NCBI RefSeq assembly: GCF_001544755.2 | Contig: NZ_FCOF02000028.1 | Span: forward strand, 1-64,000 | Direction: 5' to 3' | From: Caballeronia catudaia | GTDB taxonomy: Bacteria; Pseudomonadota; Gammaproteobacteria; Burkholderiales; Burkholderiaceae | DNA: 64,000 nt | Shown: positions 1 to 8,202 of the stretch, piece after piece | Position numbering within the stretch: position 1 is the first letter of the stretch | Layout: each line of letters starts with the position of its first letter | Made by a program: the position numbers and the translations under genes | The notes under the pieces: generated by a model | The model's database searches: none | The model's input: only the letters and a program-made list of their open reading frames with translations | What the model was told of the DNA's origin: nothing

Positions 1-77
1 AACTCCGGACGAACCATTCGTCCGAAGTGTTACCCATGTCCTGGAACAGGTGTTACCCATGTCTCCGGTCTATACAC

Positions 78-590
78 TGCTGCAAAGAAAGTAACCAAAG
101 AAACAGCTATCCCCAGCCTAAGCACTTCACACCGGCCGCGGCACAGGCGATTGGCTGAATGGCCCCCAGAGTAGCGAGTGTTCTCGTAGGTCTCATCGGG
201 CGTGGATCGCGCACGGTCTGACAAGCTAGTATCCAAAGGACACTGGTTCAGCACGAAATAGCTTCGGCACAGCGCTGTGCGCTGCCGCCCGGTATGCAAG
301 GGAAACCAACGAAACGCCAATACAGTGAGATAGAGACGTTAGCAAAGAAGTGCGCGCATACCCGCTTGACCCGTCGGCCGCAAAGCGGGCTGGAGCTATC
401 TGGTGCTGAACCAGTGCGTTATGCGGTGCGATGTGACAGACCGTGCGCGATCCAAGCCCGATAAGACCTACGAGGGCACTCGCTACTCCGGGGGCCATTA
501 GGTCAATCGCCTGTGCCGCGGCCGGTGTGAAGTGCTCAGGCTGGGGAGAGCTGCTTTCTTTGGTGACTTTCTTTGCAGCAGCAAAGAAAG
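78..590. repeat. long imperfect inverted repeat, arms about 78-275 and 394-590
   Basis: The reverse complement of 394-590 matches 78-275 at roughly 80-85% by eye, separated by about 120 bp. The outer ends carry the palindromic CTGCTGCAAAGAAAGT element, and both arms contain CACTGGTTCAGCAC and CCGGCCGCGGCACAGGCGAT. Short frames through the arms give peptides such as SLVTFFAAAKKVT, which I read as translated repeat and not as protein. No transposase is present. The arms may be two copies of one dispersed intergenic repeat lying head to head. Confidence 0.85.
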
Positions 591-610
591 TTACCCCCGC
601 CCCGGGGAGG

Positions 611-646
611 GGCAACGCCAATAGACCGACATGAAATCAGGATTCC
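611..646 (+). repeat. dispersed palindromic repeat, half copy A
   Basis: GGCAACGCCAATAGACCGAC followed by ATGAAATCAGGATTCC matches the right halves of the palindromes at 33001-33089 and 52073-52149 (core GCAACGC(T/C)AATAGACCGACA, then a CGGGATCC-like tail). The left half is missing here. It abuts the inverted repeat and lies about 40 bp before the LysR gene. Confidence 0.6.
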
Positions 647-685
647 ATAGAAGCCCAAGCGAACCAACCCAAAACCCAAACCCCC

Positions 686-1660
686 GTGAATTTCATCCGT
701 TCCCTAACCCTGCGCCAGCTACAAATCTTCGTGATAGCGACCCGCTGTCCAAGCTTCGCCCGCGCCGCGGAGGAACTCCACCTGACACAACCAGCAGTAT
801 CGATGCAAATTCGCCAGTTAGAGGAAGCAATAGGCCTCCCTCTTTTCGAACGAGTAGCGCGACGTCTCGCGCTGACAGAAGCGGGCGAAAGGCTCTCACA
901 TCATGCAAGCCGCATACTCGGCGAAATCAAAGACGCCGAAGACGCGATGATGTCCCTCACCCAGGCCGACAGCGGTGCGATAGCCGTAAGCATCGTCAGC
1001 TCGGCGACTTACTTCGCGCCGAAGCTGCTAGCGCTTTACTCACAACAGTTCCCGAAAGTCGATGTGCACTTCTCCGTCGGCAATCGCGAGACGCTCCTGC
1101 GATTACTTCAAGACAACGCAACCGATCTCGCCATCATGGGCCGGCCGCCGCCCGAACTCGGCACGACGGCCGAGCCGCTCGCATACCATCCGCATGTGAT
1201 CGTCGCGCCGCTGTCGCATCCGCTGCGTCACGCGCGAGGCTTCGATCTGCAGGAACTCGCCAGCGATACATTCCTCCTTCGCGAGCCCGGTTCCGGCACA
1301 CGCGCGGTCGCGGAACACGTCTTTCGGCAGAACCTCTTCGTGCCCGCGCGCAGTGTCACGCTCGGCAGCAACGAAACGATCAAGCAAGCGGTCATGGCGG
1401 GCATGGGCGTGAGCCTCATCTCGCTGCACACGCTTTCGCTCGAATTGCGCACCGGCGAAATCGCCGTGCTCGATGTGAACGGCACGCCCGTCGAGCGAAC
1501 CTGGCAACTCGTGCATTCGCGCTCGAAACAGCTCTCGCCCACGTGTCTCGCATTTCGACGTTTCCTCCTCGAAAACGCCGAGCCATTCCTCGAACGCGAG
1601 TACGCGCAGTTCGGCCTGCGCAGACCCAAGCGGCTCGCCGAAGCAGGCAGCGGCCGATGA
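686..1660 (+). CDS. LysR-family transcriptional regulator (CbbR/CysB-like)
   Basis: 324 residues, the usual LysR length. An N-terminal winged helix-turn-helix (about residues 6-65, LTLRQLQIFVIA and TQPAVSMQIRQLEEAIGLPLFER) is followed by a periplasmic-binding-protein-like effector domain (about 95-300). The start is GTG with no clear ribosome binding site, and no better start was seen. The stop overlaps the next start as ATGA, so it is co-transcribed with the metallohydrolase and quinoprotein accessory genes. It probably controls them or the alcohol dehydrogenase they serve. The effector is unknown. Confidence 0.93.
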   Translation: MNFIRSLTLRQLQIFVIATRCPSFARAAEELHLTQPAVSMQIRQLEEAIGLPLFERVARRLALTEAGERLSHHASRILGEIKDAEDAMMSLTQADSGAIAVSIVSSATYFAPKLLALYSQQFPKVDVHFSVGNRETLLRLLQDNATDLAIMGRPPPELGTTAEPLAYHPHVIVAPLSHPLRHARGFDLQELASDTFLLREPGSGTRAVAEHVFRQNLFVPARSVTLGSNETIKQAVMAGMGVSLISLHTLSLELRTGEIAVLDVNGTPVERTWQLVHSRSKQLSPTCLAFRRFLLENAEPFLEREYAQFGLRRPKRLAEAGSGR

Positions 1661-2589
1661 ACGCGGTCCCGGCGTGGCGTCATGCGGCGTTCGTCATACT
1701 GATTGCATGTGCGGCCATCGCGCGTGGCGAGACCGCGCTTTCGATGACGCAAGTCGCGCCGGGCAATTACGCGCATCGCGGTCACGACGATGTCGCGACG
1801 CGCGAGAATGGCGGCGATATCGCGAACGTGGGCTTTATCGTCGGGACGCGTTGCGTCGCGGTGATCGATACGGGCGGCACGCTCGCCGAAGGCCGCGCGT
1901 TGCGCGCCGCCATACGGGCGGTCACGCCGTTGCCGGTTTGCTATGTCATCAACACGCACATGCATCCGGACCATATCTTCGGCAATGCGGCGTTCAAGGA
2001 CGAACATCCCCGTTTCGTCGGCAGCAAGGCGCTCGCACAAGCGGAAGCGGCGCGCGCGGACAACTACATGCGCGCGCTGAATCGCGAATTGGGCGACGTG
2101 GCCGCAGGCAGCGAGATCGTTGCGCCGACCATGACCATCGACGGCAGCGGCAACATCGATCTGGGCGGACGCACGCTCACGCTGCGCACATGGAAAACCG
2201 CGCATACCAACAACGATTTGACGGTATACGATGAGAAGAGCGGCACGTTATGGACGGGTGATCTTTTATTCGCAGGCTGCATTCCTGTCGTCGATGGCAG
2301 CGTAGTCGGATGGCTCGACGACATCGCGCGCATTCGGCAGATGAATCCGCGTCATGTCGTGCCGGGGCACGGTCCGCTCGATCCGCCCTGGCCGCAATCG
2401 CTCGACGCCGAGGAACGCTATCTCGCCAATCTGGCGCGCGATGTGCGTGCGGCCATCAAAAAGGGCGAAACGATCCGGCAGGCCGTCGATAACATCGGCC
2501 TCGACGAGAAGGACAAGTGGCTCCTGTACGACATCTATCACCGTCGCAACGTGACGGCCGCCTATGCGGAACTCGAGTGGGAGCAGTAG
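1657..2589 (+). CDS. quinoprotein relay system zinc metallohydrolase (SoxH-like MBL fold)
   Basis: 310 residues with an N-terminal signal-like segment (WRHAAFVILIACAAIARG) and a metallo-beta-lactamase fold. The zinc motif HMHPDH is intact at residues 101-106, with further ligands in TAHTNND, TGDLLF and PGHGP. The family is known as an accessory to PQQ-dependent dehydrogenases and is related to SoxH; its substrate is not established. The ATG overlaps the LysR stop (ATGA). The frame is open far upstream, but that extension lies inside the LysR gene and is not used. A paralog at 3472-4404 has lost the zinc ligands. Confidence 0.9.
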   Translation: MNAVPAWRHAAFVILIACAAIARGETALSMTQVAPGNYAHRGHDDVATRENGGDIANVGFIVGTRCVAVIDTGGTLAEGRALRAAIRAVTPLPVCYVINTHMHPDHIFGNAAFKDEHPRFVGSKALAQAEAARADNYMRALNRELGDVAAGSEIVAPTMTIDGSGNIDLGGRTLTLRTWKTAHTNNDLTVYDEKSGTLWTGDLLFAGCIPVVDGSVVGWLDDIARIRQMNPRHVVPGHGPLDPPWPQSLDAEERYLANLARDVRAAIKKGETIRQAVDNIGLDEKDKWLLYDIYHRRNVTAAYAELEWEQ

Positions 2590-2608
2590 CGGAGCATCGG
2601 AGGGCATC

Positions 2609-3475
2609 ATGAAGACAGCATGGTCCGGCGTTCGCGTGACGACGATCGCGTGCCTCACGGCCGCGGCGCTCGCGCCTCATGTCGCGCAGGCGGCGCATCC
2701 CGAGGACGATCCCGACAAGGTGGCGCGCTGGCTCGACTTCAAGGAAGGCACGTTCAAGGGCCGCGCGATCGACACACACGGCGATGCAGTCATCAAGCTC
2801 GATGCGCCCGCGCGCGCGGCGGATGCCGCCGTCGTGCCGATCGCCATCAACGCGCAATTCCCGCAGACCCCGGCGCATTACATCAGAACGATCTATCTCT
2901 TCATTGATGAAAATCCCGAGCCTTATGCGGGCTCGTTCGAGTTCACGCCGGAGTCGGGACTCGCGACGATCGAAACACGCGTGCGTGTGGAAGACTACAC
3001 CTTCATGCGCGTGATCGCGGAAACGAACGACGGCAAGCTCTATAGCGCGACTCGCTTCGTGAAGGCGTCGGGCGGCTGTTCCGCGCCCGCCGACAAGGAC
3101 GAAGATGCGGCCGAACGCGCGGCGGGTCAGGTGAAGCTTCAGGCCGAAGGGCAGGCGGTCGCGGGCAAGCCCGAGCTCGCGCAGCTAATGGTGCGTCATC
3201 CCAATCGCACCGGCATGGCGATGAATCAGGTTACGCGCAACTACGCGACGGCATATTTCATTCGCAAGGTGTCGGTTACTTATGACGACAAGCCGGTGAT
3301 GACCGCGAACGTCAATTTCTCGATCAGCGAGAACCCGAATTTCCGCTTCTATTTCGTGCCGGGCGGAAGCGGTGAGCTGAAGGCGCATGTCGAGGACACG
3401 AAGAACAAGCAGTGGGGCGGCGCGGTGGCGGTCAGTGCCCAGCCGGGCGGCGGGCAAACGTCGGCGATGAAATGA
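2609..3475 (+). CDS. quinoprotein dehydrogenase-associated SoxYZ-like carrier protein
   Basis: 288 residues. A signal peptide (about 1-28, cut near AQA-AHPED) precedes a SoxY-like domain, a GGCSAP segment that may hold the carrier cysteine, and a C-terminal SoxZ-like immunoglobulin-type domain (about 180-275, MVRHPNRTGM). This fused SoxY-SoxZ form is typical of gene sets around PQQ alcohol dehydrogenases. The likely role is a periplasmic carrier, by analogy to thiosulfate oxidation. The ATG at 2609 is preceded by GGAGGGC. It overlaps the next gene by 4 bp. Confidence 0.88.
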   Translation: MKTAWSGVRVTTIACLTAAALAPHVAQAAHPEDDPDKVARWLDFKEGTFKGRAIDTHGDAVIKLDAPARAADAAVVPIAINAQFPQTPAHYIRTIYLFIDENPEPYAGSFEFTPESGLATIETRVRVEDYTFMRVIAETNDGKLYSATRFVKASGGCSAPADKDEDAAERAAGQVKLQAEGQAVAGKPELAQLMVRHPNRTGMAMNQVTRNYATAYFIRKVSVTYDDKPVMTANVNFSISENPNFRFYFVPGGSGELKAHVEDTKNKQWGGAVAVSAQPGGGQTSAMK

Positions 3476-4404
3476 CGGTGGGCTGCCTTCGACTGCTTTT
3501 CTGTGCGCTGATTCTCGCGATGAGCGGATTCGCGCATGCGGCGATGAGCGGCATGCCCGCGCCTGTCGCGATCGCGCCGGGCGTGTATGTGTTCATCGGC
3601 GATAACGATGCGGTCGCGCCGAAGAATCACGGCATCGTCGCGAACAATGGCTTCGTCGTCGGGCCGGATGGCGTGACCGTGATCGACAGCGGATCGTCAT
3701 ATCGCTACGGCCGCGCGATGATCGAAGCGATCCGCAAGATCACGCCCTTGCCGGTGAAGCGCGTCATCATCACGCATCAGGCGCCCGAGTTCGTATTCGG
3801 CGCGGCCGCGTTCCGCGACGATGGCGTGCCGATCCTCGCCCACGCGCGCGCCGCGCAATTGATCCGCGAGCGTTGTTCGATCTGCCTCGCGAATCTGCGC
3901 AAGACACTCGGCGAAGATGAAATGGCCGGTTCGCGCGTGACCGTGCCCGATGAAACGGTGGACGGCACGACGGAGATCGAGAGCGGCGGACGCAAGCTGC
4001 AATTGCTGCACTTCGGACCTGCAAGCACGCCAGGCGATCTCGCCGTGCTCGACACGCAAACCGGTGTGCTGTTCGCGGGCGGGCTCGTGTCGAACGGACG
4101 CATTCCCGAACTGCGCAATGAGCAGATTCCCGGCTGGCTCGCCGCGCTGGAACATCTTCGCGCGCTCGACCTGAAAACGGTGGTGCCCGGTTTCGGCGCA
4201 CCGTTGCACGGCGACGGCATCATGCAGACGGGCGTCTATTTGCGCGAGCTGGATGCGTCGGTGAAGCGCGCTTACGAGAAAGGCATCGGCCTCACGGAAG
4301 CGATGCACACCGTTCAGGTGCCCGCATTCAGACACTACAAGCTCTATGCGATCGCGCAGCCGCAGAACGTGCAGCGCATCTATCTGCAACTGGAAAAGCA
4401 GTGA
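3472..4404 (+). CDS. quinoprotein relay metallohydrolase-fold paralog, zinc ligands lost
   Basis: 310 residues with a signal peptide (about 1-24, ending AHA-AMSG) and the same fold and length as the protein at 1657-2589. The region matching HMHPDH reads HQAPEF (residues 102-107). TAHTNND is ASTPGD, TGDLLF is AGGLVS and PGHGP is PGFGAP. All the usual zinc ligands except the first histidine are replaced, so zinc hydrolase activity is unlikely and the protein may be a structural or regulatory partner. The gene is intact with a normal start (ATGA overlap), which argues against decay. Confidence 0.88.
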   Translation: MTVGCLRLLFCALILAMSGFAHAAMSGMPAPVAIAPGVYVFIGDNDAVAPKNHGIVANNGFVVGPDGVTVIDSGSSYRYGRAMIEAIRKITPLPVKRVIITHQAPEFVFGAAAFRDDGVPILAHARAAQLIRERCSICLANLRKTLGEDEMAGSRVTVPDETVDGTTEIESGGRKLQLLHFGPASTPGDLAVLDTQTGVLFAGGLVSNGRIPELRNEQIPGWLAALEHLRALDLKTVVPGFGAPLHGDGIMQTGVYLRELDASVKRAYEKGIGLTEAMHTVQVPAFRHYKLYAIAQPQNVQRIYLQLEKQ

Positions 4405-4457
4405 CGTGTTGACGAACCATCCTTCTAAACGCCGTACAACCACCAGGAGACAAGACG

Positions 4458-4766
4458 ATGGCCCAGATCGTAGCGCTATACAAAAATCCGCCCGACACGA
4501 AGGCATTCGACGATTACTATGCGTCGACGCATGCACCGCTCGCGAAGACGCTGCCGGGCCTGCGGCGCTACGAGATCAGCACGGGGCCGGTCGTCGCGGC
4601 GTCGGGCGAATCGCCGTATCACCTCGTCGCGCTGCTGGAATTCGACTCGCTCGATGCAATCAATAACGCGCTCGGTTCGCCCGAGGGACAGAAGACCGCA
4701 GCCGACCTCGCCAACTTCGCGCAAGCGGGCGTCGAACTGCTGATGTTCGACACGAAAGACGCCTGA
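4458..4766 (+). CDS. EthD family protein
   Basis: 102 residues, a single ferredoxin-like alpha/beta barrel domain with the EthD opening VALYKNPPDTKAFDDYY and the HAPLAKTLPGLRRY helix. AGGAGACAAG lies just before the ATG. EthD-domain proteins accompany oxidative degradation systems, and their biochemical role is mostly unknown. It follows the quinoprotein accessory genes by 53 bp and is probably the last gene of that unit. Confidence 0.88.
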   Translation: MAQIVALYKNPPDTKAFDDYYASTHAPLAKTLPGLRRYEISTGPVVAASGESPYHLVALLEFDSLDAINNALGSPEGQKTAADLANFAQAGVELLMFDTKDA

Positions 4767-4829
4767 CCTCTTCCACGCCTTCGGGGATGCACGCGCATCC
4801 TCGAAGCGCTTCTTCGTTCCTCTGATCAT

Positions 4830-5322
4830 TCCTCGCGCGCTCACGAACCGTCACGCACTGCGCCTTCTGATGGCGATGGCGACTGCTGCGTTCTTCGCCT
4901 GTGCGTTTCCATTGTCGATAGCGTGGTCTTCGCGTGGCGATTTCTGTCGGGACTATCGGGCGGCGGGATCATGGTGCTCGTCGCGACGACGATCCTGCCG
5001 CACATCGCACCCGCGCGGCGCGGCTTCGCAAGCGGCATGATCTTTCTCGGGCTGGGCTTCGGCATTGCGGCATCGGGCACGCTGGTTCCGAAGCTCATTT
5101 ATTACGGCTTGCAGACTACGTGGATGGGCCTCGGCGTGTTCTCGCTCGTGCTCGCGAACGTCGGCGTTCGCGCTATGCCAGGCGCTTGCAGGGTACGGCT
5201 ATTCGTTTCTGTTTTCGCATACGCACAACAACTACGCGTTGATCTTTGCGTGCGGCGCGTGTGCGCTCGTGGCCGCTTTCATTGCGGACCTCGTCGTGAA
5301 TCGCGAGCGCGTAGAGGGCTAG
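4830..5322 (+). pseudogene. remnant of a YbfB/YjiJ-type MFS transporter
   Basis: Three reading frames carry consecutive pieces of one membrane transporter: 4830-4920 (HALRLLMAMATAAFFACAFP), about 4926-5165 (WRFLSGLSGGGIMVLVATT, then a FASGMIFLGLGFGIA helix) and about 5165-5322 (GYGYSFLFSHTHNNYALIF to VVNRERVEG). The N-terminus and the middle are missing, and two frame changes separate the pieces, so no functional protein can be made. The assignment to YbfB/YjiJ rests on recognising the motif style and is less certain than the fact of decay. Confidence 0.75.
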
Positions 5323-6062
5323 TCGATGCGTCCGGAGGAAGACTCCCCCGATTCGACTTCCGGATCGGCGACGCTCAAATCCTCGCGCCGGTGGTTGATC
5401 ACAAGAAACACGCTCATCAACACGAGGAACGCGATCACGAGCATCGCGGCATTGACGAGCACGCGCTCATAACCCAGTTCGATAACGTTGATGAATGGAT
5501 AGGGATAGAAGTCGGACAGACTGCCGCGCCATAGCGTGATGAGAAGATAAGAGAGTGGATAGACGAGCCAGAACGCGCATCGCCGCCATGACAGATGAAA
5601 GCGCGGCACGAACAGGAACCAGTACAACGCGGCGAGCGCGGGCACGACCGTATGCAGCGATTCATTGACCAGCGCGCGATAACCCGACGGCGTCCACAGA
5701 TAGCGCAGCAATGCGTTATAAGCGATCCCGACGAAGACGATATAGACGACCACCGCCGTAATGACGGTTGGCTTTCGAAAGAAGCGCGCGAGCGGAAATT
5801 GCGCGCGCGTGGCCACGCAGGTGAAACAGAACGCCGTGAGCAGCACCGTCACGTTCGTCAGATAGCTGCTCATGCGCGCGAGGCCATCGAACACGGTGTA
5901 GCCGCGATTGACGAGGCGCGCGACAGTGATATCCGTTTGCGCGGCGAACGCGAGCCACGCGATCATCGCGATGGCGGCAGCGACGGCGAGTGACGCGGTG
6001 CTCGGTGTATGAAGCGGCAATTCAGGCTCTTGCCGCGGGCGTTCATGAGGTGCATTCGACAT
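5319..6062 (-). CDS. Pr6Pr family membrane protein
   Basis: 247 residues with about six hydrophobic helices (VAAAIAMIAWLAFAAQTD, VTVLLTAFCFTCVA, VVVYIVFVGIAYNALL, VPALAALYWFLFVPR, a LVYPLSYLLITLWRG segment and MLVIAFLVLMSVFLVI), a proline-rich cytoplasmic N-terminus and an acidic tail. The layout and the NESLHTVVPALAALYWFLF segment are typical of the Pr6Pr family, which is of unknown function. It lies between decayed genes but is itself intact. Confidence 0.85.
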   Translation of the reverse strand: MSNAPHERPRQEPELPLHTPSTASLAVAAAIAMIAWLAFAAQTDITVARLVNRGYTVFDGLARMSSYLTNVTVLLTAFCFTCVATRAQFPLARFFRKPTVITAVVVYIVFVGIAYNALLRYLWTPSGYRALVNESLHTVVPALAALYWFLFVPRFHLSWRRCAFWLVYPLSYLLITLWRGSLSDFYPYPFINVIELGYERVLVNAAMLVIAFLVLMSVFLVINHRREDLSVADPEVESGESSSGRID

Positions 6063-6150
6063 TTCGCCATTTTAGCGACCATCGCAAAAACGACAGCGTC
6101 CGCATCGAACGCGGGCGCTGTCGTTGCTGCAACGGGCGCTTATGTCAGGC

Positions 6151-6262
6151 AGCCGCCAGCAAGCTGCCATGCGGGTCGATGACGAGTTTCTTCGGCACGC
6201 CGGAATCGAATCGGCGTAGCCGCCGGGCGCGTGATCGAGTTCGATGACCGTCACGGCGAAAA
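6151..6262 (-). pseudogene. C-terminal remnant of a zinc alcohol/formaldehyde dehydrogenase
   Basis: On the minus strand FAVTVIELDHAPGGYAD continues, after a one-base frame change near 6212, as FDSGVPKKLVIDPHGSLLAAA and a stop. This resembles the last 35-40 residues of zinc-dependent, glutathione-independent formaldehyde dehydrogenases (family ending like FD.GA.KKFVLDPHG). The rest of the gene is absent: at about 6262 the sequence switches to a different dehydrogenase piece on the other strand. Confidence 0.65.
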
Positions 6263-6485
6263 CTCCGTCGATGTAGTCGTCGATGTCGTCGGTGGCGAAC
6301 AGTGGCCCGATTTGCTGAAAGTCCTGCGTCTTGGAGGTCGCTATGCGATCGCGGGGGCGATTGCCGGGCCGATAGCGAAGATCGATCTGCGCACGCTGTA
6401 TCTCAAGGATCTGACGCTGACGGGTTGTACGTTTCAGGAGGAAGAGGAGGCCGCCGAAGGGACCGGGCCTTGGCATCGTTCCTGA
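6260..6485 (+). pseudogene. fragment of a zinc-binding dehydrogenase (quinone oxidoreductase type)
   Basis: About 75 residues: DVVVDVVGGEQWPDLLKVL, RLGGRYAIAGAIAGPIAKID and LRTLYLKDLTLTGCTF. This is the end of the Rossmann domain and the start of the C-terminal catalytic segment of a medium-chain NADP oxidoreductase. The N-terminal GroES-like domain and zinc sites are missing, and the frame stops early. It abuts the minus-strand dehydrogenase remnant, so a deletion or rearrangement joined two unrelated gene ends. Confidence 0.7.
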
Positions 6486-6537
6486 AGAAGGCGTCTTCGG
6501 AGCGCCTCTGGCGTCATTCTGACGAACGGATACATAT

Positions 6538-6570
6538 GCGCCGCCTGACGATCGACAGTTCAGGCGGCGC
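6538..6570 (-). terminator. hairpin downstream of the glycine-betaine-type binding protein gene
   Basis: GCGCCGCCTGA (6538-6548) pairs perfectly with TCAGGCGGCGC (6560-6570), an 11-bp GC-rich stem with an 11-base loop. It lies 23 bp past the stop of the minus-strand gene. There is no strong T tract on the minus strand. Confidence 0.6.
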
Positions 6571-6593
6571 GATCTTTCATCGCGAATCAGCGA

Positions 6594-7469
6594 TTACTGT
6601 TGCAGCCATGCCTGAACCTTGTCAGGATGCGCGTCGACGAACTTCTTCGCGGCGGCGTTCCAGTCGTTCGTCGTGTTGCCGGTAAGTTCGATTTCCTCGA
6701 CATCGGCCAAGGTCAGCTTGAAGTGTCGGATGAAGACATCCGCGCGAGGATACTTGCCTGCGAACTGCTTCGACGCGAATCCGTGAATCTGCTCGTCGCC
6801 GCCCAGTGTGGCCTTGGGGTCTTTCAGATAGCGCATCTTCCACTTCTGCCACAGCCAGTGCGGGCTCCAGACGGTCGCGACGATCCATTGCTTCGACTGA
6901 TAGGCACGCGACACCGCAGTCAGCATGCCGGCCTCGCTCGCCCGGATCAGGTTGTAACCGGCAAGGTCATAGTCCTTCAACGCCTTTTCGGATGCGACCA
7001 TCTCGCCGGCACCCGGCTCGATACCTTGAATCGTGCTGTGCAGCTTGGTCTTGACGTCGGGCTTGTTGAGATCGGCAATCGAAGAGACTTCGCTTTCCGG
7101 CACATAGTCCGGAACCGCCCAGCCGATCTTCGCCCCGGAGTAGATGATGCCCATATCCACCATGTCGTTCTTGTAACGTGCAAGGTAGGCCGCGTGCGTG
7201 ACGGGAAGCCACGCGCCCAGCATCAGATCGACGTCTCCGCGAGCGATGCCCTGAAACTGGATGCCGAGATCCGCATTCACCAGCGTCACGGGTTGCTGCA
7301 GCTTCGTTTCGAGAACGTACTTCGCGGTGTACACCACGGCTTGTGTGTCGGCCCAATTGGCCAGCGTGATCTTGATTGGCTCGGCGGACTGCGCGTGCAT
7401 CGTGAACGTGACTGCTGAGACTGCTACTGCGGCCTTCATGACGAAACGTGCGAGTGAGGCATTCTTCAT
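6594..7469 (-). CDS. ABC transporter substrate-binding protein, glycine betaine (OpuAC/ProX) type
   Basis: 291 residues with a signal peptide (about 1-28, AQSA-EPIKI) and the OpuAC fold. Features include ITLANWADTQAVVYTAKYVLE, GDVDLMLGAWLPVTHAAY, the GIEPGAGEM segment and a conserved aromatic SPHWLWQKWKMRYLKDPK. It should bind a quaternary ammonium compound in the periplasm, with aromatic residues forming the cation cage. No permease or ATPase gene is adjacent, so it must work with a transporter encoded elsewhere or act alone. Confidence 0.9.
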   Translation of the reverse strand: MKNASLARFVMKAAVAVSAVTFTMHAQSAEPIKITLANWADTQAVVYTAKYVLETKLQQPVTLVNADLGIQFQGIARGDVDLMLGAWLPVTHAAYLARYKNDMVDMGIIYSGAKIGWAVPDYVPESEVSSIADLNKPDVKTKLHSTIQGIEPGAGEMVASEKALKDYDLAGYNLIRASEAGMLTAVSRAYQSKQWIVATVWSPHWLWQKWKMRYLKDPKATLGGDEQIHGFASKQFAGKYPRADVFIRHFKLTLADVEEIELTGNTTNDWNAAAKKFVDAHPDKVQAWLQQ

Positions 7470-7739
7470 GTCGCGTTTCCTGTTCTTTGTGGCCCGAAGA
7501 AGGAGTACCGGCTAATCGTCCGACCCATGAGGACAAGAAGATGCGGGCGGCGCCCCGAGGAGGCCCTAGTATTCGAGGGCATAAAAGCATCGTCAATGTT
7601 ATTTCTTTTCCGAGCAGCATTACATTGGTTTATGTATGCGGGTTCGCTCCGGGATTTCCCTGATCCCGCCGATGTCGATCAGGGCTGCCATGCATCGTCG
7701 TAGAGATGTGTCCAATCTCTCTGAAAAGGTGAACACACC

Positions 7740-8186
7740 ATGACTACCGGAACCGTCCGTCTCCACCGTGTCTTGCGCTCGACGCCCGAACGCGTCTATC
7801 GCGCCTTTATCGAGCCCGACGCCATGTCGAAGTGGCTTCCGCCCTACGGATTTACCTGCCAGGTCCACCACATGGATGCGCGTGAGGGCGGCGCGCACAA
7901 GATGTCATTCCGCAACTTCAGCACCGGCCATAGCCATTCGTTTGGCGGCGAGTATCTCGAACTGGTGCCGTTCGAAAAGATCCGCTACACCGACCGCTTC
8001 GACGATGCGAACCTGCCGGGCGAGATGCACGTCACCGTTACCTTGCGTCAGGTGTCGTGCGGAACGGAGCTAAACATCGTGCAGGAAGGCGTGCCCGAAG
8101 TCATCCCCGTTGAGATGTGTTATCTCGGCTGGCAGGAGTCGCTGGTTCAACTGGCAAGACTGGTGGAGCCCGACATTCGCGATTGA
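7740..8186 (+). CDS. SRPBCC/AHSA1-like domain protein
   Basis: 148 residues of START/Bet v1-like fold. It opens VRLHRVLRSTPERVYRAFIEPDAMSKWLPP, the signature of AHSA1-type (activator of Hsp90 ATPase homolog 1-like) domains, and ends with the GWQESLVQLARLVEP helix that closes the cavity. These proteins bind small hydrophobic ligands; the ligand here is unknown. GAAAAGGTGAAC precedes the ATG. It is a monocistronic gene between two minus-strand genes. Confidence 0.9.
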   Translation: MTTGTVRLHRVLRSTPERVYRAFIEPDAMSKWLPPYGFTCQVHHMDAREGGAHKMSFRNFSTGHSHSFGGEYLELVPFEKIRYTDRFDDANLPGEMHVTVTLRQVSCGTELNIVQEGVPEVIPVEMCYLGWQESLVQLARLVEPDIRD

Positions 8187-8202
8187 TGAACGATTACAGC
8201 GG

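Noticed and set aside
226..634. Short open frames in the first 630 bases on both strands
   Set aside because: They translate the inverted repeat, have no ribosome binding site and show no domain; the same peptide strings appear from both arms.
631..1656. Long open frame preceding and continuous with the metallohydrolase gene at 1657
   Set aside because: Its first 340 codons are an Arg/Ser-rich shadow of the LysR gene in another frame; the metallohydrolase signal peptide and the ATGA overlap fix the start at 1657.
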